From: Ctena decussata
Taxonomy: Eukaryota > Mollusca > Bivalvia > Lucinida > Lucinidae
Reading direction: 5' to 3'
NCBI GenBank assembly: GCA_963989385.1
Contig: OZ022508.1
Coordinates: forward strand, 54,351,087-54,415,086
Length of the DNA: 64,000 nt
Part shown: positions 52,101 to 54,998 of the stretch, one piece after another
Position numbering within the stretch: position 1 is the first letter of the stretch
Layout of the letters: each line of letters starts with the position of its first letter
The notes under the pieces: generated by a model
Databases searched by the model: none
Seen by the model: only the letters and a program-made list of their open reading frames with translations
What the model was told of the DNA's origin: nothing
Program-made: the position numbers and the translations under genes

Positions 52101-53216
52101 AATTTTACATAGATAATTTACATAAATGTATATAGCAGTTATTTGGTCAGAAAACAGAACTTGTAAGACGATATTTTTTTTTTTCATATTTCACATTCCA
52201 TCGAGTACATACACACTGACATGTAAGTAAATCAGCATAAATTATACAAACACAATGGTATTTGTATTCTTTAGCAGAACATCCACCTAAGGGGCTAACA
52301 ACGTTGAAACAACCTTGTATCAACGTTGAACCGACATTTATCGTAAATATGCCGAGTATACCCTTACAACTGTAGCTTGGTTTAAAGTCTCTTAGAAAAG
52401 TGACATGATTCCTAATTGAGATCGCTACTACAGGAGCTGAAAATATGGTACTTTTTTCCCAATGATACAGATTAAAAAATTGCTGTTTTCATCCGGATTT
52501 CTAATATATTCTGATTTAATATTTATTGTAATGTGCTGTACAATATATATTTTTTAAATTCAGGGTTCCCTGTCAGCCGAGTGGTTTTGACGTCAATAGT
52601 GAGAAGATATGGAAAACGGAATAGAAAAATTAATTTGGTGGATTTCATCACTGTCATGGCCAAGCTACTTCTAATGGATGGTAAGTTGAAACTATTAGAA
52701 CAGTTTGTTACATGTAATTTACAATGCTTAAAGTATTGTTGGTGCAAAGTAAATGATATTTATTACCTATCCATATAGCTGGATTGTATTCTTCATAATG
52801 CAATATGTGTAATTTCTGTAAACTTGAGCCGCCACACGACAAAACTAACGCCTTAGACTCTGTCAGATCAACCTACTAGTAGGCATCCGCCCAGTCTATT
52901 CATACATCGCTTCCGCATGGAGCTAGCTCAGACCCGTAGCTACCCTATAAGCACACAGCGAAGACATACCAGGCCCGTGCCCATGCAGATCTTTGTCTTC
53001 GCGTGGCGGACATGCCTCTTTGTTTGGTTTTGTCATGTCGCGGCTAAAAAAAACGTATGTCTAAACCTAGCTGTAGTTTTTCGTAGCCCAATACAACTGC
53101 AATACATTTTTAATTTCCTTTCAGCTGTATTCAAAGCACAAGCAAAGAAGAGTGACGGACCAGAAGATACTGCACAATTTACAAGAACTGAGGTGGCAGC
53201 TCTTTTTTATTTATAA
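18998..53216 (+). CDS. Classical calpain, 20 exons, 696 residues (gene-level entry)
   Basis: Calcium-dependent cytosolic cysteine protease that makes limited cuts in cytoskeletal and signalling proteins. Joined exons: 18998-19162, 21854-21941, 24778-24885, 26150-26303, 27200-27377, 27932-28021, 36345-36430, 37452-37529, 37822-37915, 39022-39109, 41053-41198, 45107-45327, 45952-45982, 46292-46321, 47652-47766, 49267-49328, 49790-49858, 51952-52030, 52564-52680, 53125-53216. All junctions are GT/AG and phases agree throughout. Protease core about residues 25-347, with Cys87 in LGDCWF, His252 in TGHAYAIT and Asn276 in LRNP; domain III about 348-500; penta-EF-hand domain 520-696. Length and domain order are those of classical calpains such as human calpain-2 (about 700 residues; His-Asn spacing 24 in both). 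Least certain: the N-terminus and the exon at 46292. The orthologue class is not resolved. Confidence 0.9.
19204..19640. repeat. Possible element with TTTTTCTTACCTAC ends in intron 1
   Basis: AGATTTTTCTTACCTACGAG at the left recurs inverted as GTAGGTAAGAAAAATAATC at about 19630. The second copy runs directly into the hairpin at 19654. The interior shows no gene. Confidence 0.45.
19654..19807. repeat. GC-rich hairpin with TCGGCAAGCCTC loop
   Basis: GGTCTCCGATGCGGACAGGG and AAATCCCAACC, then GGGCACAAGGGGTGTGTCGG, recur inverted after the loop TCGGCAAGCCTC. The left arm has an extra tandem copy of a 27-base block (CTCGGGCACAAGGGGTGTGT), so the arms differ by one unit. Open frames on both strands here are produced by the hairpin. 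It lies in calpain intron 1. Confidence 0.85.
20172..20256. repeat. Hairpin, arms about 33 bases, related loop
   Basis: CCAATCCAAGGGTCTACCGTTCAAG pairs with CTTGAACGGTAGACCCTAGGATTGG. The loop TCTGCAGAGCCGC, set between GAAAC and GTTTC, resembles TCGGCAAGCCTC. Right flank GATAGATTCTATTT is also found right of the 19654 hairpin. Confidence 0.75.
20401..20426. repeat. Poly-T run of 26
   Basis: Uninterrupted T tract 30 bases before the next hairpin. Confidence 0.9.
20457..20553. repeat. Hairpin, arms about 42 bases
   Basis: AAAGACTTTGCTCCTTTTTC and CAGTTTAGAAGGGCTG pair with CAGCCCTTCTAAACTG and GAAAGGAGCAAAGTCTTT. The loop is about four bases. It is the third separate hairpin within 0.9 kb, and its arms are unlike those of the others. 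Confidence 0.85.
20961..20990. repeat. CA microsatellite
   Basis: CACACAAACACACACACACA-type run in calpain intron 1. Confidence 0.85.
21124..21390. repeat. Repeat E, copy 2 (inverted relative to copy 1)
   Basis: Both ends carry CATATGACGTCGCATCTGAG or its inverse. The interior (ATGCAAGATTCTATTTATCATATGACACTAAAATCGC, GATTTCGCCATTAGAAA, AATCCAGTAGTGGATTATCG) matches 59340-59560. This copy lacks the GATGCTCGGC hairpin of the 59.6 kb copy, which suggests the hairpin is an added module. Confidence 0.8.
21854..21941 (+). CDS. Calpain exon 2 (residues 56-85)
   Basis: After ATCTTTCAG it encodes [14 protein letters not shown] and SDLDQGML, the segment leading to the oxyanion-hole Gln (Q81 in DQGMLGDCW). 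It ends phase 1 inside the Gly before the catalytic Cys (donor GTAAAA). Confidence 0.92.
22096..22208. repeat. ACCCAGC-ended hairpin, better copy
   Basis: ACCCAGCAGGCACATAACGTCGAAAT pairs with the inverse ending GGTATGTGCCCGCTGGGT. The interior has ACGTCG and CGACGT modules. Same type as 1914-2000. Confidence 0.8.
22357..22572. repeat. Family A MITE, copy 9
   Basis: TGAGCCGCGACACGATAAAACC at the left. The right end has a duplicated tip (TGTCGCGGGCCCTCGCGGCTC). Confidence 0.85.
22669..23812. mobile_element. Foldback MITE (ACAGTCAACTCCCGATATCT ends) carrying a nested insertion
   Basis: Left ACAGTCAACTCCCGATATCT, right AGATATCGGGAGTTGACTGT. A perfect inner hairpin, CAAAGTAAATTTTCTGGTACCAGAAAATTTACTTTG, lies at 23720-23760. 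A mariner-type element at 22741-23654 splits it: the host text ATATCGTAGATTATGTTTCCTA before the insertion recurs as ATATCGTAGAATATATTTCCTA after it, which points to a tandem structure in the host. Confidence 0.8.
22741..23654. mobile_element. Non-autonomous mariner-type element, 0.91 kb
   Basis: Left TACGAGGGGTGTTCGAAAAG then TTTTGCAAATG, right CATTTGCAAAACTTTCCGAACGCCCCTCGTA. The inverted ends are about 30 bases and TA lies at both edges, as expected of Tc1/mariner. The 914-base interior has no transposase frame. It is nested in the foldback 22669-23812, within calpain intron 2. Confidence 0.85.
23965..24052. repeat. Short dispersed repeat F
   Basis: AATCTGCACTGTGG, GGAGTCGTTTTATGGCCGCC and CACGGCACAACACCAGCTGCAGT match 61420-61487. 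Confidence 0.7.
24053..24274. repeat. Family A MITE, copy 10
   Basis: TGAGCCGCGACATGACATAACC to TTTTGTCGTGTCGCGACTCA. Only 65 bases separate it from copy 11. Confidence 0.85.
24340..24535. repeat. Family A MITE, copy 11
   Basis: TGAGCCATACACGACAAAACG to TTTGTCGTGTCGCGGCTCA. The inner GGGCATCCGCCC module of one arm is deleted. Confidence 0.85.
24778..24885 (+). CDS. Calpain exon 3 (residues 85-121): catalytic cysteine
   Basis: After ATGATTCAG it completes Gly85 and reads [12 protein letters not shown]. Cys87 is the nucleophile in the LGDCW(F/L) motif of calpains. It ends SFNKDEYAG, phase 1, before GTGAGC. LDQSF and YAGIF are standard calpain landmarks at this place. Confidence 0.95.
25269..25506. 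repeat. Family A MITE, copy 12
   Basis: TGAGCTGCGACACGACAAAACC to TTTTCTTGTGTCGCGGCTCA, flanked by AATT on both sides when the element is counted as GAGC...GCTC. Confidence 0.9.
25591..25690. repeat. Near-perfect 95-base palindrome
   Basis: CATCTTCGCTAGCCAAGGGT, then ACTGACTCCACTACGTTCCT, is followed through the centre TACGTACGTACGTA by its reverse complement, with a single mismatch seen (ACTCCAC versus GTTGAGT). No spacer. It lies in calpain intron 3. Confidence 0.9.
26150..26303 (+). CDS. Calpain exon 4 (residues 121-172)
   Basis: After GTACTTCAG it encodes [24 protein letters not shown] and [14 protein letters not shown]. The pattern FxFWxYGEWxxVxxDDxLPT and the [12 protein letters not shown] motif are calpain core hallmarks. 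It ends phase 2 at the donor GTATGT. Confidence 0.95.
26719..26961. repeat. Family A MITE, copy 13
   Basis: TGAGCCGCGTCACGAGAAAACC to TTTTCTCGTGTAGCGGCACA. All modules present. Confidence 0.88.
27200..27377 (+). CDS. Calpain exon 5 (residues 172-231)
   Basis: After CTTTTCTAG it reads [23 protein letters not shown] and ends SLLGASIH before GTAAGT (phase 0). NYEAL, DxTGG and SLLGxSI are calpain subdomain PC2 landmarks. Confidence 0.95.
27932..28021 (+). CDS. Calpain exon 6 (residues 232-261): catalytic histidine
   Basis: After TTTCTTGCAG it reads [20 protein letters not shown] then [10 protein letters not shown]. His252 lies in the GHAYxxT motif. The insert between SLLGxSI and GLxxGHAY is rich in Arg. 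Phase 0 at both ends. The next intron, 8.3 kb, is the longest in the gene. Confidence 0.95.
28022..28456. other. Start of calpain intron 6, no feature seen
   Basis: Ordinary AT-rich intron sequence before the large inverted-repeat element. CATGTGACGTCGTCGTC near 28137 resembles other ACGTC-rich fragments in the window. Confidence 0.4.
29886..30281. repeat. 400-base inverted-repeat element inside the 7.7 kb element
   Basis: CACACAGGTCTGGCATTCAACACAGGCAACGA recurs inverted as TCGTTGCCTGTGTTGAATGCCAGACCAGTGTGT. The interior (AATTTCAAATTG, TTTCAAGCATTTCTTGAATACGC) is not symmetrical. Open frames here look incidental. Confidence 0.75.
30300..32395. repeat. Two adjoining tandem-core arrays
   Basis: 30340-30910: three or four units of about 190 bases with AAGTAGGAGAGAGCAACTAT, TGAAGTTTCATCAAGA and TGGTATGCACAAGA. 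31400-32140: about five units of about 150 bases with TTTTTTTCATGATTTTATACATGTATATAGCC and CAGGGGCAGATAA. Both end in GACGGACAGACAGAC-type tracts and a CCCGCCACT block (about 31377 and 32374). Same layout as the other tandem-core repeats, in reverse orientation (GGACGGACAG). Confidence 0.75.
30925..31092 (+). repeat. Full-length SINE with tRNA-like head and target duplication
   Basis: The head GCGGCTGTAGCGTAGTG and GGTTGCAAGTTCGATCC are A-box and B-box-like. The anticodon-arm-like part CGGACTACCAATCC follows a tRNA pattern. The tail is GACCTCGTTGTTGGTGGGAC then GTTAAACCC and (ACTC)n. It is flanked by TCCGACGAAAT (30914-30924) and TCCAACGAAAT (31093-31103), an 11-base target duplication with one difference, so the insertion is fairly recent. 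Confidence 0.88.
32400..32920. other. Part of the 7.7 kb element, no gene
   Basis: AT-rich text with no coding signal between the tandem-core arrays and the AGCAACCAAC array. Confidence 0.4.
32921..35300. repeat. Inverted pair of tandem arrays (CCTTAGCAACCAAC units)
   Basis: Left part (to about 34220) repeats units of roughly 180 bases with GCCCTTAGCAACCAAC and TTAACAGATTTG. Right part (from about 34590) has the inverse, CAAATCTGTTAAAAGTTGTTGG and GGTTGCTAAGGGCTCA. The fold centre is near 34.4 kb, which is not the centre of the 7.7 kb element, so this is a separate palindrome nested in it. Confidence 0.75.
33036..33223 (+). repeat. Second SINE type with exact 10-base target duplication
   Basis: The tRNA-like head TAGCCCTGGTAGCTCAGTGG (A box) and GAATTCGAATCCCGCTTGAGG (B box) are followed by an unrelated body. 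GAGTAATGTT stands at 33026-33035 and again at 33224-33233. It is not a working tRNA: no matching acceptor stem. Confidence 0.88.
36345..36430 (+). CDS. Calpain exon 7 (residues 262-290): catalytic asparagine
   Basis: After TTTATTTCAG it reads [18 protein letters not shown] and [10 protein letters not shown]. Asn276 is the third catalytic residue, 24 positions after His252. The usual motif is RNPWG; here His278 replaces the Trp. Ends phase 2 at GTGAGT. Confidence 0.95.
36454..36679. repeat. Family A MITE, copy 14
   Basis: TGAGCCGCGGCACGAGAAAAAC to TTTTGTCTTGTCGCCGCTCA, with ATAT on both outer sides. It starts only 24 bases after the exon 7 donor. Confidence 0.88.
36680..37451. other. Rest of calpain intron 7
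   Basis: Includes a worn hairpin near 36875-36955 (CAGTGAAAATCCTGATGAGACG pairing with CTGGATTTTTACTG) of the GCAAA-hairpin type. Text around 36780-36830 (GGGTCGAGTCGGGTAATTCCGGAC, and GTCCGAAGTTACCCCACTTGACCC at 36956-36979) is inverted, so a 200-base foldback may lie at 36779-36980. Confidence 0.5.
37452..37529 (+). CDS. Calpain exon 8 (residues 290-316)
   Basis: After CATTTCAACAG it reads [15 protein letters not shown] and KDEGEFW. The D(D/E)GEFW segment is typical of the end of the protease core. Phase 2 at both ends, donor GTAAGT. Confidence 0.93.
37822..37915 (+). CDS. Calpain exon 9 (residues 316-347)
   Basis: After TATTTTTCAG it reads [22 protein letters not shown], matching FWMxFxDFxxxFxxxExCNLxPD of calpains, where the Cys-Asn is replaced by Ser-His. 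End of the protease core, phase 0 at the donor GTAATA. Confidence 0.93.
38016..38700. other. Calpain intron 9, no gene
   Basis: A short hairpin (TACGCAAGTGCGTATTGAAATTTTG and CAAAATTTCAAAACGCACC) lies at 38083-38130. Nothing else recognised. Confidence 0.4.
38701..38822. repeat. TA microsatellite followed by half of a family A MITE (copy 15)
   Basis: About 10 TA repeats run into GCCGCAACACGACAAAACCAAC and the first nested palindrome (worn). The right half is absent. Confidence 0.8.
38868..38950. repeat. GCAAA-hairpin (complete copy)
   Basis: GGCAAACGGTGTAAATCCAGATGAGGCGGCTCA pairs with TGAGCCGCCTTATCTGGATCTACGCTGTTTGC. Halves or relatives occur at 3330-3388, 48323-48370, 50885-50965 and 56396-56440. 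Confidence 0.8.
39022..39109 (+). CDS. Calpain exon 10 (residues 348-377)
   Basis: After TTGAAACAG it reads [23 protein letters not shown], equal to the W(x)nGxWxxGxTAGGC beginning of calpain domain III. It ends GNPPDRG, phase 1, before GTGAGT. Confidence 0.93.
39110..39911. other. Calpain intron 10, left part
   Basis: AT-rich with no feature seen. The open frame at 39346-39621 has no recognisable content. Confidence 0.4.
39912..40328. repeat. ACTTCGGCCCC minisatellite in foldback form
   Basis: 39912-40055 repeats (GA)CACTTCGGCCCCTAGTCATC about seven times. 40268-40328 has the inverse, GGGGCCGAGATGACTAGG and GGGGCCGAAGTGTCCAGG. The piece AAATAAATTCCTGGACACTTCGG is mirrored by CCGAAGTGTCCAGGAATTTATTTC. 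Confidence 0.8.
41053..41198 (+). CDS. Calpain exon 11 (residues 377-425)
   Basis: After TACCTTTTCAG it reads [12 protein letters not shown], the (F/T)xWxNPQFxxxL motif of domain III, then an acidic stretch DSDVTDEDK and [14 protein letters not shown], then IGYAVYQ. Phase 0 at the donor GTGAGA. Domain III is a C2-like beta-sandwich; its acidic loop is thought to help calcium and lipid response. Confidence 0.93.
41283..41495. repeat. Direct repeat G, left copy
   Basis: CTGTGCGTCGGGGGCGTCTC to TATGAATGCGTTTATAT. About 95 percent like 42705-42916 by eye. The two copies enclose the foldback at 41663-42563. Confidence 0.85.
41663..42563. repeat. 0.9 kb element with inverted GGACCTGGTATGATAAGGGCC ends
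   Basis: Left GGACCTGGTATGATAAGGGCC, right GGGCCTTATCATACCAGGTCC. TTTTAGCCCCCATTC is mirrored by GGGGGCCAAATATGG. A sub-hairpin near 42225-42325 pairs GAGCACGGTCTCCAGCACATTT with AAATGTGCTGGAGGCCGGGCTC. No gene. Confidence 0.75.
42705..42916. repeat. Direct repeat G, right copy
   Basis: Same sequence and orientation as 41283-41495. ATACAGAAACGCGCGTCTGTCGCACCAAATTTGG near its end has worn relatives at 9480 and 50375. Confidence 0.85.
42917..43730. other. Part of calpain intron 11, no gene
   Basis: AT-rich, nothing recognised. Confidence 0.4.
43732..44641. repeat. 0.9 kb foldback with AGTGTCTATTCTAG ends
   Basis: Left ATCAGTGTCTATTCTAGGATGG, right CTCTCTAGAATAGACACTGT. Arms contain AGAATAACCGAAAAGCACAGAAATAC and its inverse TATTTCTGTGCTTTTCGGTTATTCT. 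ACCGAAAAGCA recurs as a short internal repeat. No gene. Confidence 0.8.
44849..45096. repeat. Family A MITE, copy 16, next to calpain exon 12
   Basis: TGAGGCGCGACACGACAAAACC to TTTTGTCATGTCGTGGTTCA. Its right tip is only 10 bases before exon 12, so the pyrimidine tract and probable branch region of this acceptor lie inside the MITE. Confidence 0.9.
45107..45327 (+). CDS. Calpain exon 12 (residues 426-499)
   Basis: After ATATGTTATCAG it reads [20 protein letters not shown]. Later come [25 protein letters not shown] and GKFLLRIYT. [27 protein letters not shown] is the most conserved part of calpain domain III. Phase 2 at the donor GTATGT. Confidence 0.95.
45639..45876. repeat. Family A MITE, copy 17
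   Basis: TGAGCCGCGACGCGTGAAAACC to TTTTGTCGTGTCGCGGCTCG. Well preserved. Confidence 0.9.
45952..45982 (+). CDS. Calpain exon 13 (residues 499-509), 31 bases
   Basis: Tiny exon after [21 protein letters not shown], then GTGAGT. An acidic linker between domain III and the EF-hand domain is usual in calpains. Phase 2 in, phase 0 out. Confidence 0.8.
46035..46275. repeat. Family A MITE, copy 18, next to calpain exon 14
   Basis: Left end worn (GAATCTCGACACGAGAAAACC), right end TTTTCTCGTGTTGCGGCTCAT. It finishes about 16 bases before the exon 14 acceptor. Confidence 0.9.
46292..46321 (+). CDS. Calpain exon 14 (residues 510-519), acceptor uncertain
   Basis: With AG at 46290-46291 (CAGTGAAG) the exon gives [10 protein letters not shown], phase 0 at both ends, and joins exon 15 in frame. 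The stronger-looking acceptor five bases upstream (ATCTACAG) would bring TGA into frame at once. Linker sequences here are not conserved, so homology cannot decide. Exon 13 could instead join exon 15 directly, which also keeps frame. Confidence 0.5.
46322..47153. other. Calpain intron 14, left part
   Basis: No gene or repeat recognised before the SINE at 47154. Confidence 0.4.
47154..47422 (+). repeat. Third SINE, head cut in the D-arm, with target duplication
   Basis: GGTAGGGCACCTGACTCGTAAGTCAGAGG and GGGTTCGAATCCC are tRNA-like (CGT, threonine type). The body ends GTGGACGTTAAGCATCAAATC and (AACC)n. CAGATGGTCTA stands at 47143-47153 and 47423-47433, so the insert begins inside what would be the D-arm, missing its acceptor strand and half the A box. 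The anticodon loop also appears one base irregular. Confidence 0.8.
47444..47520. repeat. Hairpin, arms about 35 bases
   Basis: CTAATTATGTAGCCCGTGAAGAACAAGATCT-GC-AGATCTTGTTCTTCATGGGCTAAATAATTAG with almost no loop. Confidence 0.85.
47652..47766 (+). CDS. Calpain exon 15 (residues 520-558): EF-hand 1
   Basis: After CATTTTTAAG it reads [18 protein letters not shown] and [20 protein letters not shown]. The loop at 536-547 ([12 protein letters not shown]) corresponds to the non-canonical EF1 of penta-EF-hand calpains (AGEDxExSxxEL). Phase 1 at the donor GTACTG. Confidence 0.9.
48049..48288. repeat. Family A MITE, copy 19
   Basis: TGAGCCGCAACACGACAAAACC to TTTTGTCATATCGTTGCTGA. Confidence 0.87.
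48323..48606. repeat. Half GCAAA-hairpin followed by family A MITE, copy 20
   Basis: CTCCTCTGGATCTACGCTGTTTGCAAATT (48337-48365) is one arm of the GCAAA-hairpin. The MITE runs 48371-48606, TGAGCCGCAACACAAGACCAGC to TTTTCTCGTGTCGCGGCTCA. Confidence 0.85.
48607..49266. other. Calpain intron 15, right part, with repeat D (inverted)
   Basis: 49030-49190 matches repeat D in reverse (GCTAATCACGGTCATT, ATAAAATATTTCATGA). No gene. Confidence 0.5.
49267..49328 (+). CDS. Calpain exon 16 (residues 558-578)
   Basis: After CTTATTTCAG it reads [20 protein letters not shown]. FxxxxCRSxxxxxD is the entering helix of EF-hand 2. It stops exactly at Asp578, position 1 of the EF2 loop, before GTATCC. Phase 0. 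Confidence 0.9.
49416..49656. repeat. Foldback family B, copy 2
   Basis: TAAGCCACGTCATGTAACTTCC to AATCACATGACGTGGCTCA, with GACAAGCAAAGGTTCTGATC and its inverse in the middle. Matches 9688-9931. Confidence 0.85.
49790..49858 (+). CDS. Calpain exon 17 (residues 579-601): EF-hand 2 loop
   Basis: With the acceptor AACATTACTAAG the exon starts [14 protein letters not shown]. Joined to Asp578 it gives [12 protein letters not shown], a canonical 12-residue calcium loop (D1, D3, S5, G6, I8, E12). An earlier TTTAG at 49771-49773 would put TAA in frame. Ends MT before GTAAGT, phase 0. Confidence 0.88.
49881..50120. repeat. Family A MITE, copy 21
   Basis: TGAACGGCGACACGACAAAACC to TTTTGACGTGTCGCGGCTCA. 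It begins 23 bases after the exon 17 donor. Confidence 0.88.
50121..51129. other. Calpain intron 17, middle part
   Basis: A GCAAA-type hairpin lies at about 50885-50965 (CAAACAGTGCAAATCAAGACCAGAC pairing with GTCTGATCAGGGTCTGCACTATTTG). A G-rich patch at 50525-50545. No gene. Confidence 0.5.
51130..51792. repeat. Minisatellite, about 47-base unit, with an inverted last unit
   Basis: About 13 degenerate units of ACGTAAATGACCAAAAAGAACAGTGCACCTTCGTTATCAGACACATTC. The final unit (51740-51792, ATGTCTGATAACGTAGATGC then ACTGTCCTTTTGGTTATTTACGTC) is in the opposite orientation, so the array ends in a hairpin. Spacers do not vary uniquely and unit ends differ, so it is not a CRISPR array. Confidence 0.88.
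51952..52030 (+). CDS. Calpain exon 18 (residues 602-628): EF-hand 3
   Basis: After TTGTATTTCAG it reads [20 protein letters not shown]. Loop 608-619 ([12 protein letters not shown]) is a canonical calcium loop. IFxxFDxDxSGxxxxxEL is the usual EF3 of calpains. Phase 1 at the donor GTTAAG. Confidence 0.93.
52031..52563. other. Calpain intron 18
   Basis: AT-rich. AACGTTGAAACAACC-type text near 52295 is also seen near 12930. No gene. Confidence 0.4.
52564..52680 (+). CDS. Calpain exon 19 (residues 628-667): EF-hand 4
   Basis: After TTAAATTCAG it reads [20 protein letters not shown] and [17 protein letters not shown]. It aligns with the GFxLNxxLxxxIxxRF and IxFDxFVxxxxxL of other calpains. The EF4 loop, which is often degenerate, is here strongly basic (RRYGKRNRK) and cannot bind calcium in the usual way. 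Phase 1 at GTAAGT. Confidence 0.9.
52825..53046. repeat. Family A MITE, copy 22
   Basis: TGAGCCGCCACACGACAAAACT to TTTTGTCATGTCGCGGCTA. First arm partly deleted. It lies 79 bases before the last calpain exon. Confidence 0.85.
53125..53216 (+). CDS. Calpain exon 20, C-terminus (residues 667-696)
   Basis: After TTCCTTTCAG it reads [20 protein letters not shown] then EVAALFYL and TAA. It corresponds to EF-hand 5, used for dimerisation with a small subunit in vertebrate calpains 1 and 2, but the loop has lost most ligands. Length to the stop fits the family. AATAAA overlaps the stop codon (53216-53221), probably too early to be the only polyadenylation signal. Confidence 0.88.
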
Positions 53217-53274
53217 ATAAACTGTGAAATCTAACACAGCGCGCCTGTAGACGCAGAGGAACCTAGCATTTTGT

Positions 53275-54180
53275 GCCCCCCAACTTCGGAGAAGTTGAGG
53301 AGGCATATTGGTTTGGGCCTGTCTGTCCGTCTGTCCGTCCGTCTCTCCGTCCGTCCGTCCGTAACGCTTTTTGGCAGTTGGGAAACTCAAGAACTGCTTA
53401 AGCTAGGATCTTGAAATTTTATATGTGGCATGTACATGAAAAATAAGTGGACCCGTATTTTTTCTTTTTTTTTCCGCCGGTCACGTATTTCCAGAGTTAT
53501 GCCCCTTTTTTGACTTAGTCTATGGAACCTTGTGAACAAAATATCTCAAGAACCCCTGATCTTAGGATCATTATTTTTTGCAGAATGACATTGCCTAAGT
53601 TGTAGATGACCTGATTAACTTTTGAAAAAAAAAATCGTGAATTTTTGACCGAGTTATGCCCCTTTTTCAACTTAGTGCATTGTAACCCTATGGAACTTTG
53701 TCAACAAAATATCTCGAGAACCCCTGCTACTAGGATCAGGATTTTTGCAGTAAGACATTGCCTAAGATGTAGATGACCTGATTAAGTTTTGAAAAACATT
53801 GGTTAATTTTTGACTGAGTTATGCCCGTTTTTTCAGACATAGGCATTTTGTATAGGAACGAGCTTGTGAACAAAATATCTGAAGAACCGCATAAGCTAGG
53901 ATCATTATATTAGGCATGCAGGTTTGGACAAAGGTGTAGATGACCTGATTAAATTTTTAGCCAATTTCATAAATTTAAGGTAGAATTTTTTCCATTTTCA
54001 GACATAGACATTTTGAATACGAAGAAGCTACATATGTTTATGAATAACTTTGTGAACAAAATAGCTGAAGAACCACTAAGCTATGTTCCTTATATATTTG
54101 GCATACAGTTACAGGCTATGATGTAGATGTACCGATAAACCTTCTTTAGAGGCAAGCATAAGGTTGGGGGCATAGTGTTT
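53275..54180. repeat. Tandem-core element with GCCCCCCAACTTCGG lead
   Basis: GCCCCCCAACTTCGGAGAAGTTGAGGAGGC (small hairpin), a GTCCGTC tract at 53325-53365, then about four units of about 175 bases with GAACAAAATATCTCAAGAACC, TAGATGACCTGATTAA and GAGTTATGCCCC, closing with GGTTGGGGGCATAGTG. It starts about 55 bases after the calpain stop and so may be transcribed as part of the 3' UTR. Confidence 0.78.
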
Positions 54181-54740
54181 CATAAACACATTTTCTAGGG
54201 GTTTTTTTTTGTTTCACCGAGTGCGGGTGATCACTGATGTCATTACATAACGTTTGACATCAGAAATGTTTTTAACTATATTTTTTTTTCGAAATCAAAG
54301 CACTGGCACGTGTAGCAACTTACTCTGTTGGCGAGATTAGTTGTCTCCTCGCATATCACCATACTGCAGGTGTTTACTTTCCTGCCCTTTGAGAGCATGG
54401 AGCTCATTCTGAGTCAGTTTGCAATTCAACATAAGCCAGTCTTTAGTCGAAATAGTTCAGCTAAACCTCTTCTTTATCGAGAAATAAATTGCTGTTTGCC
54501 AGCATGTTGTCAGTAGACGTGTCGGTCGCGCTGCGCGCTCAAGATATCATTTACATTTAAACAGCCATTACAACAGTATCAAACCTGTTTGAATTCAGTT
54601 GAATTTATTCTGAAATACGATGCTAAAAGAAAAAAAAATACGTATAAATTTATTGTAGAAATTGCAAAACACATATAACAGAGAATTGAATTGTTTGACA
54701 ATGAAGTATAGGTTTGGGAAAATCACAGTTTTCTATTGTA
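54181..54740. other. Downstream flank, no gene seen
   Basis: AT-rich. AATAAA at about 54483 is the next plausible polyadenylation signal after the calpain stop. Nothing else recognised. Confidence 0.4.
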
Positions 54741-54749
54741 AAATCTCAG

Positions 54750-54998
54750 GAAGCATATCACTTACATGTATAATTCGAGAGGAGCTTGGTATACACTGTA
54801 TGCCAAGTATGACATACACTGTATGCCTTTTTCCTCTTGAATTATAAGTGAGATTACGTAATAGATCTGTTACCGTAGCAACTATGGAATTACCAACTTT
54901 GTGCTTAGTACCTTTGCGGAATGACGTTTTGATGACTCACTTTGACTACAATTTGAACTCTTAGTTGCTATGGTAACAGACCTATTACGTCACTGCTA
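54750..54998. repeat. Two adjoining hairpins
   Basis: 54755-54855: ATCACTTACATGTATAATTC pairs with GAATTATAAGTGA around GGTATACACTGTATGCC repeats. 54855-54998: TACGTAATAGATCTGTTACCGTAGCAACT pairs with AGTTGCTATGGTAACAGACCTATTACGTCA. Confidence 0.75.
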
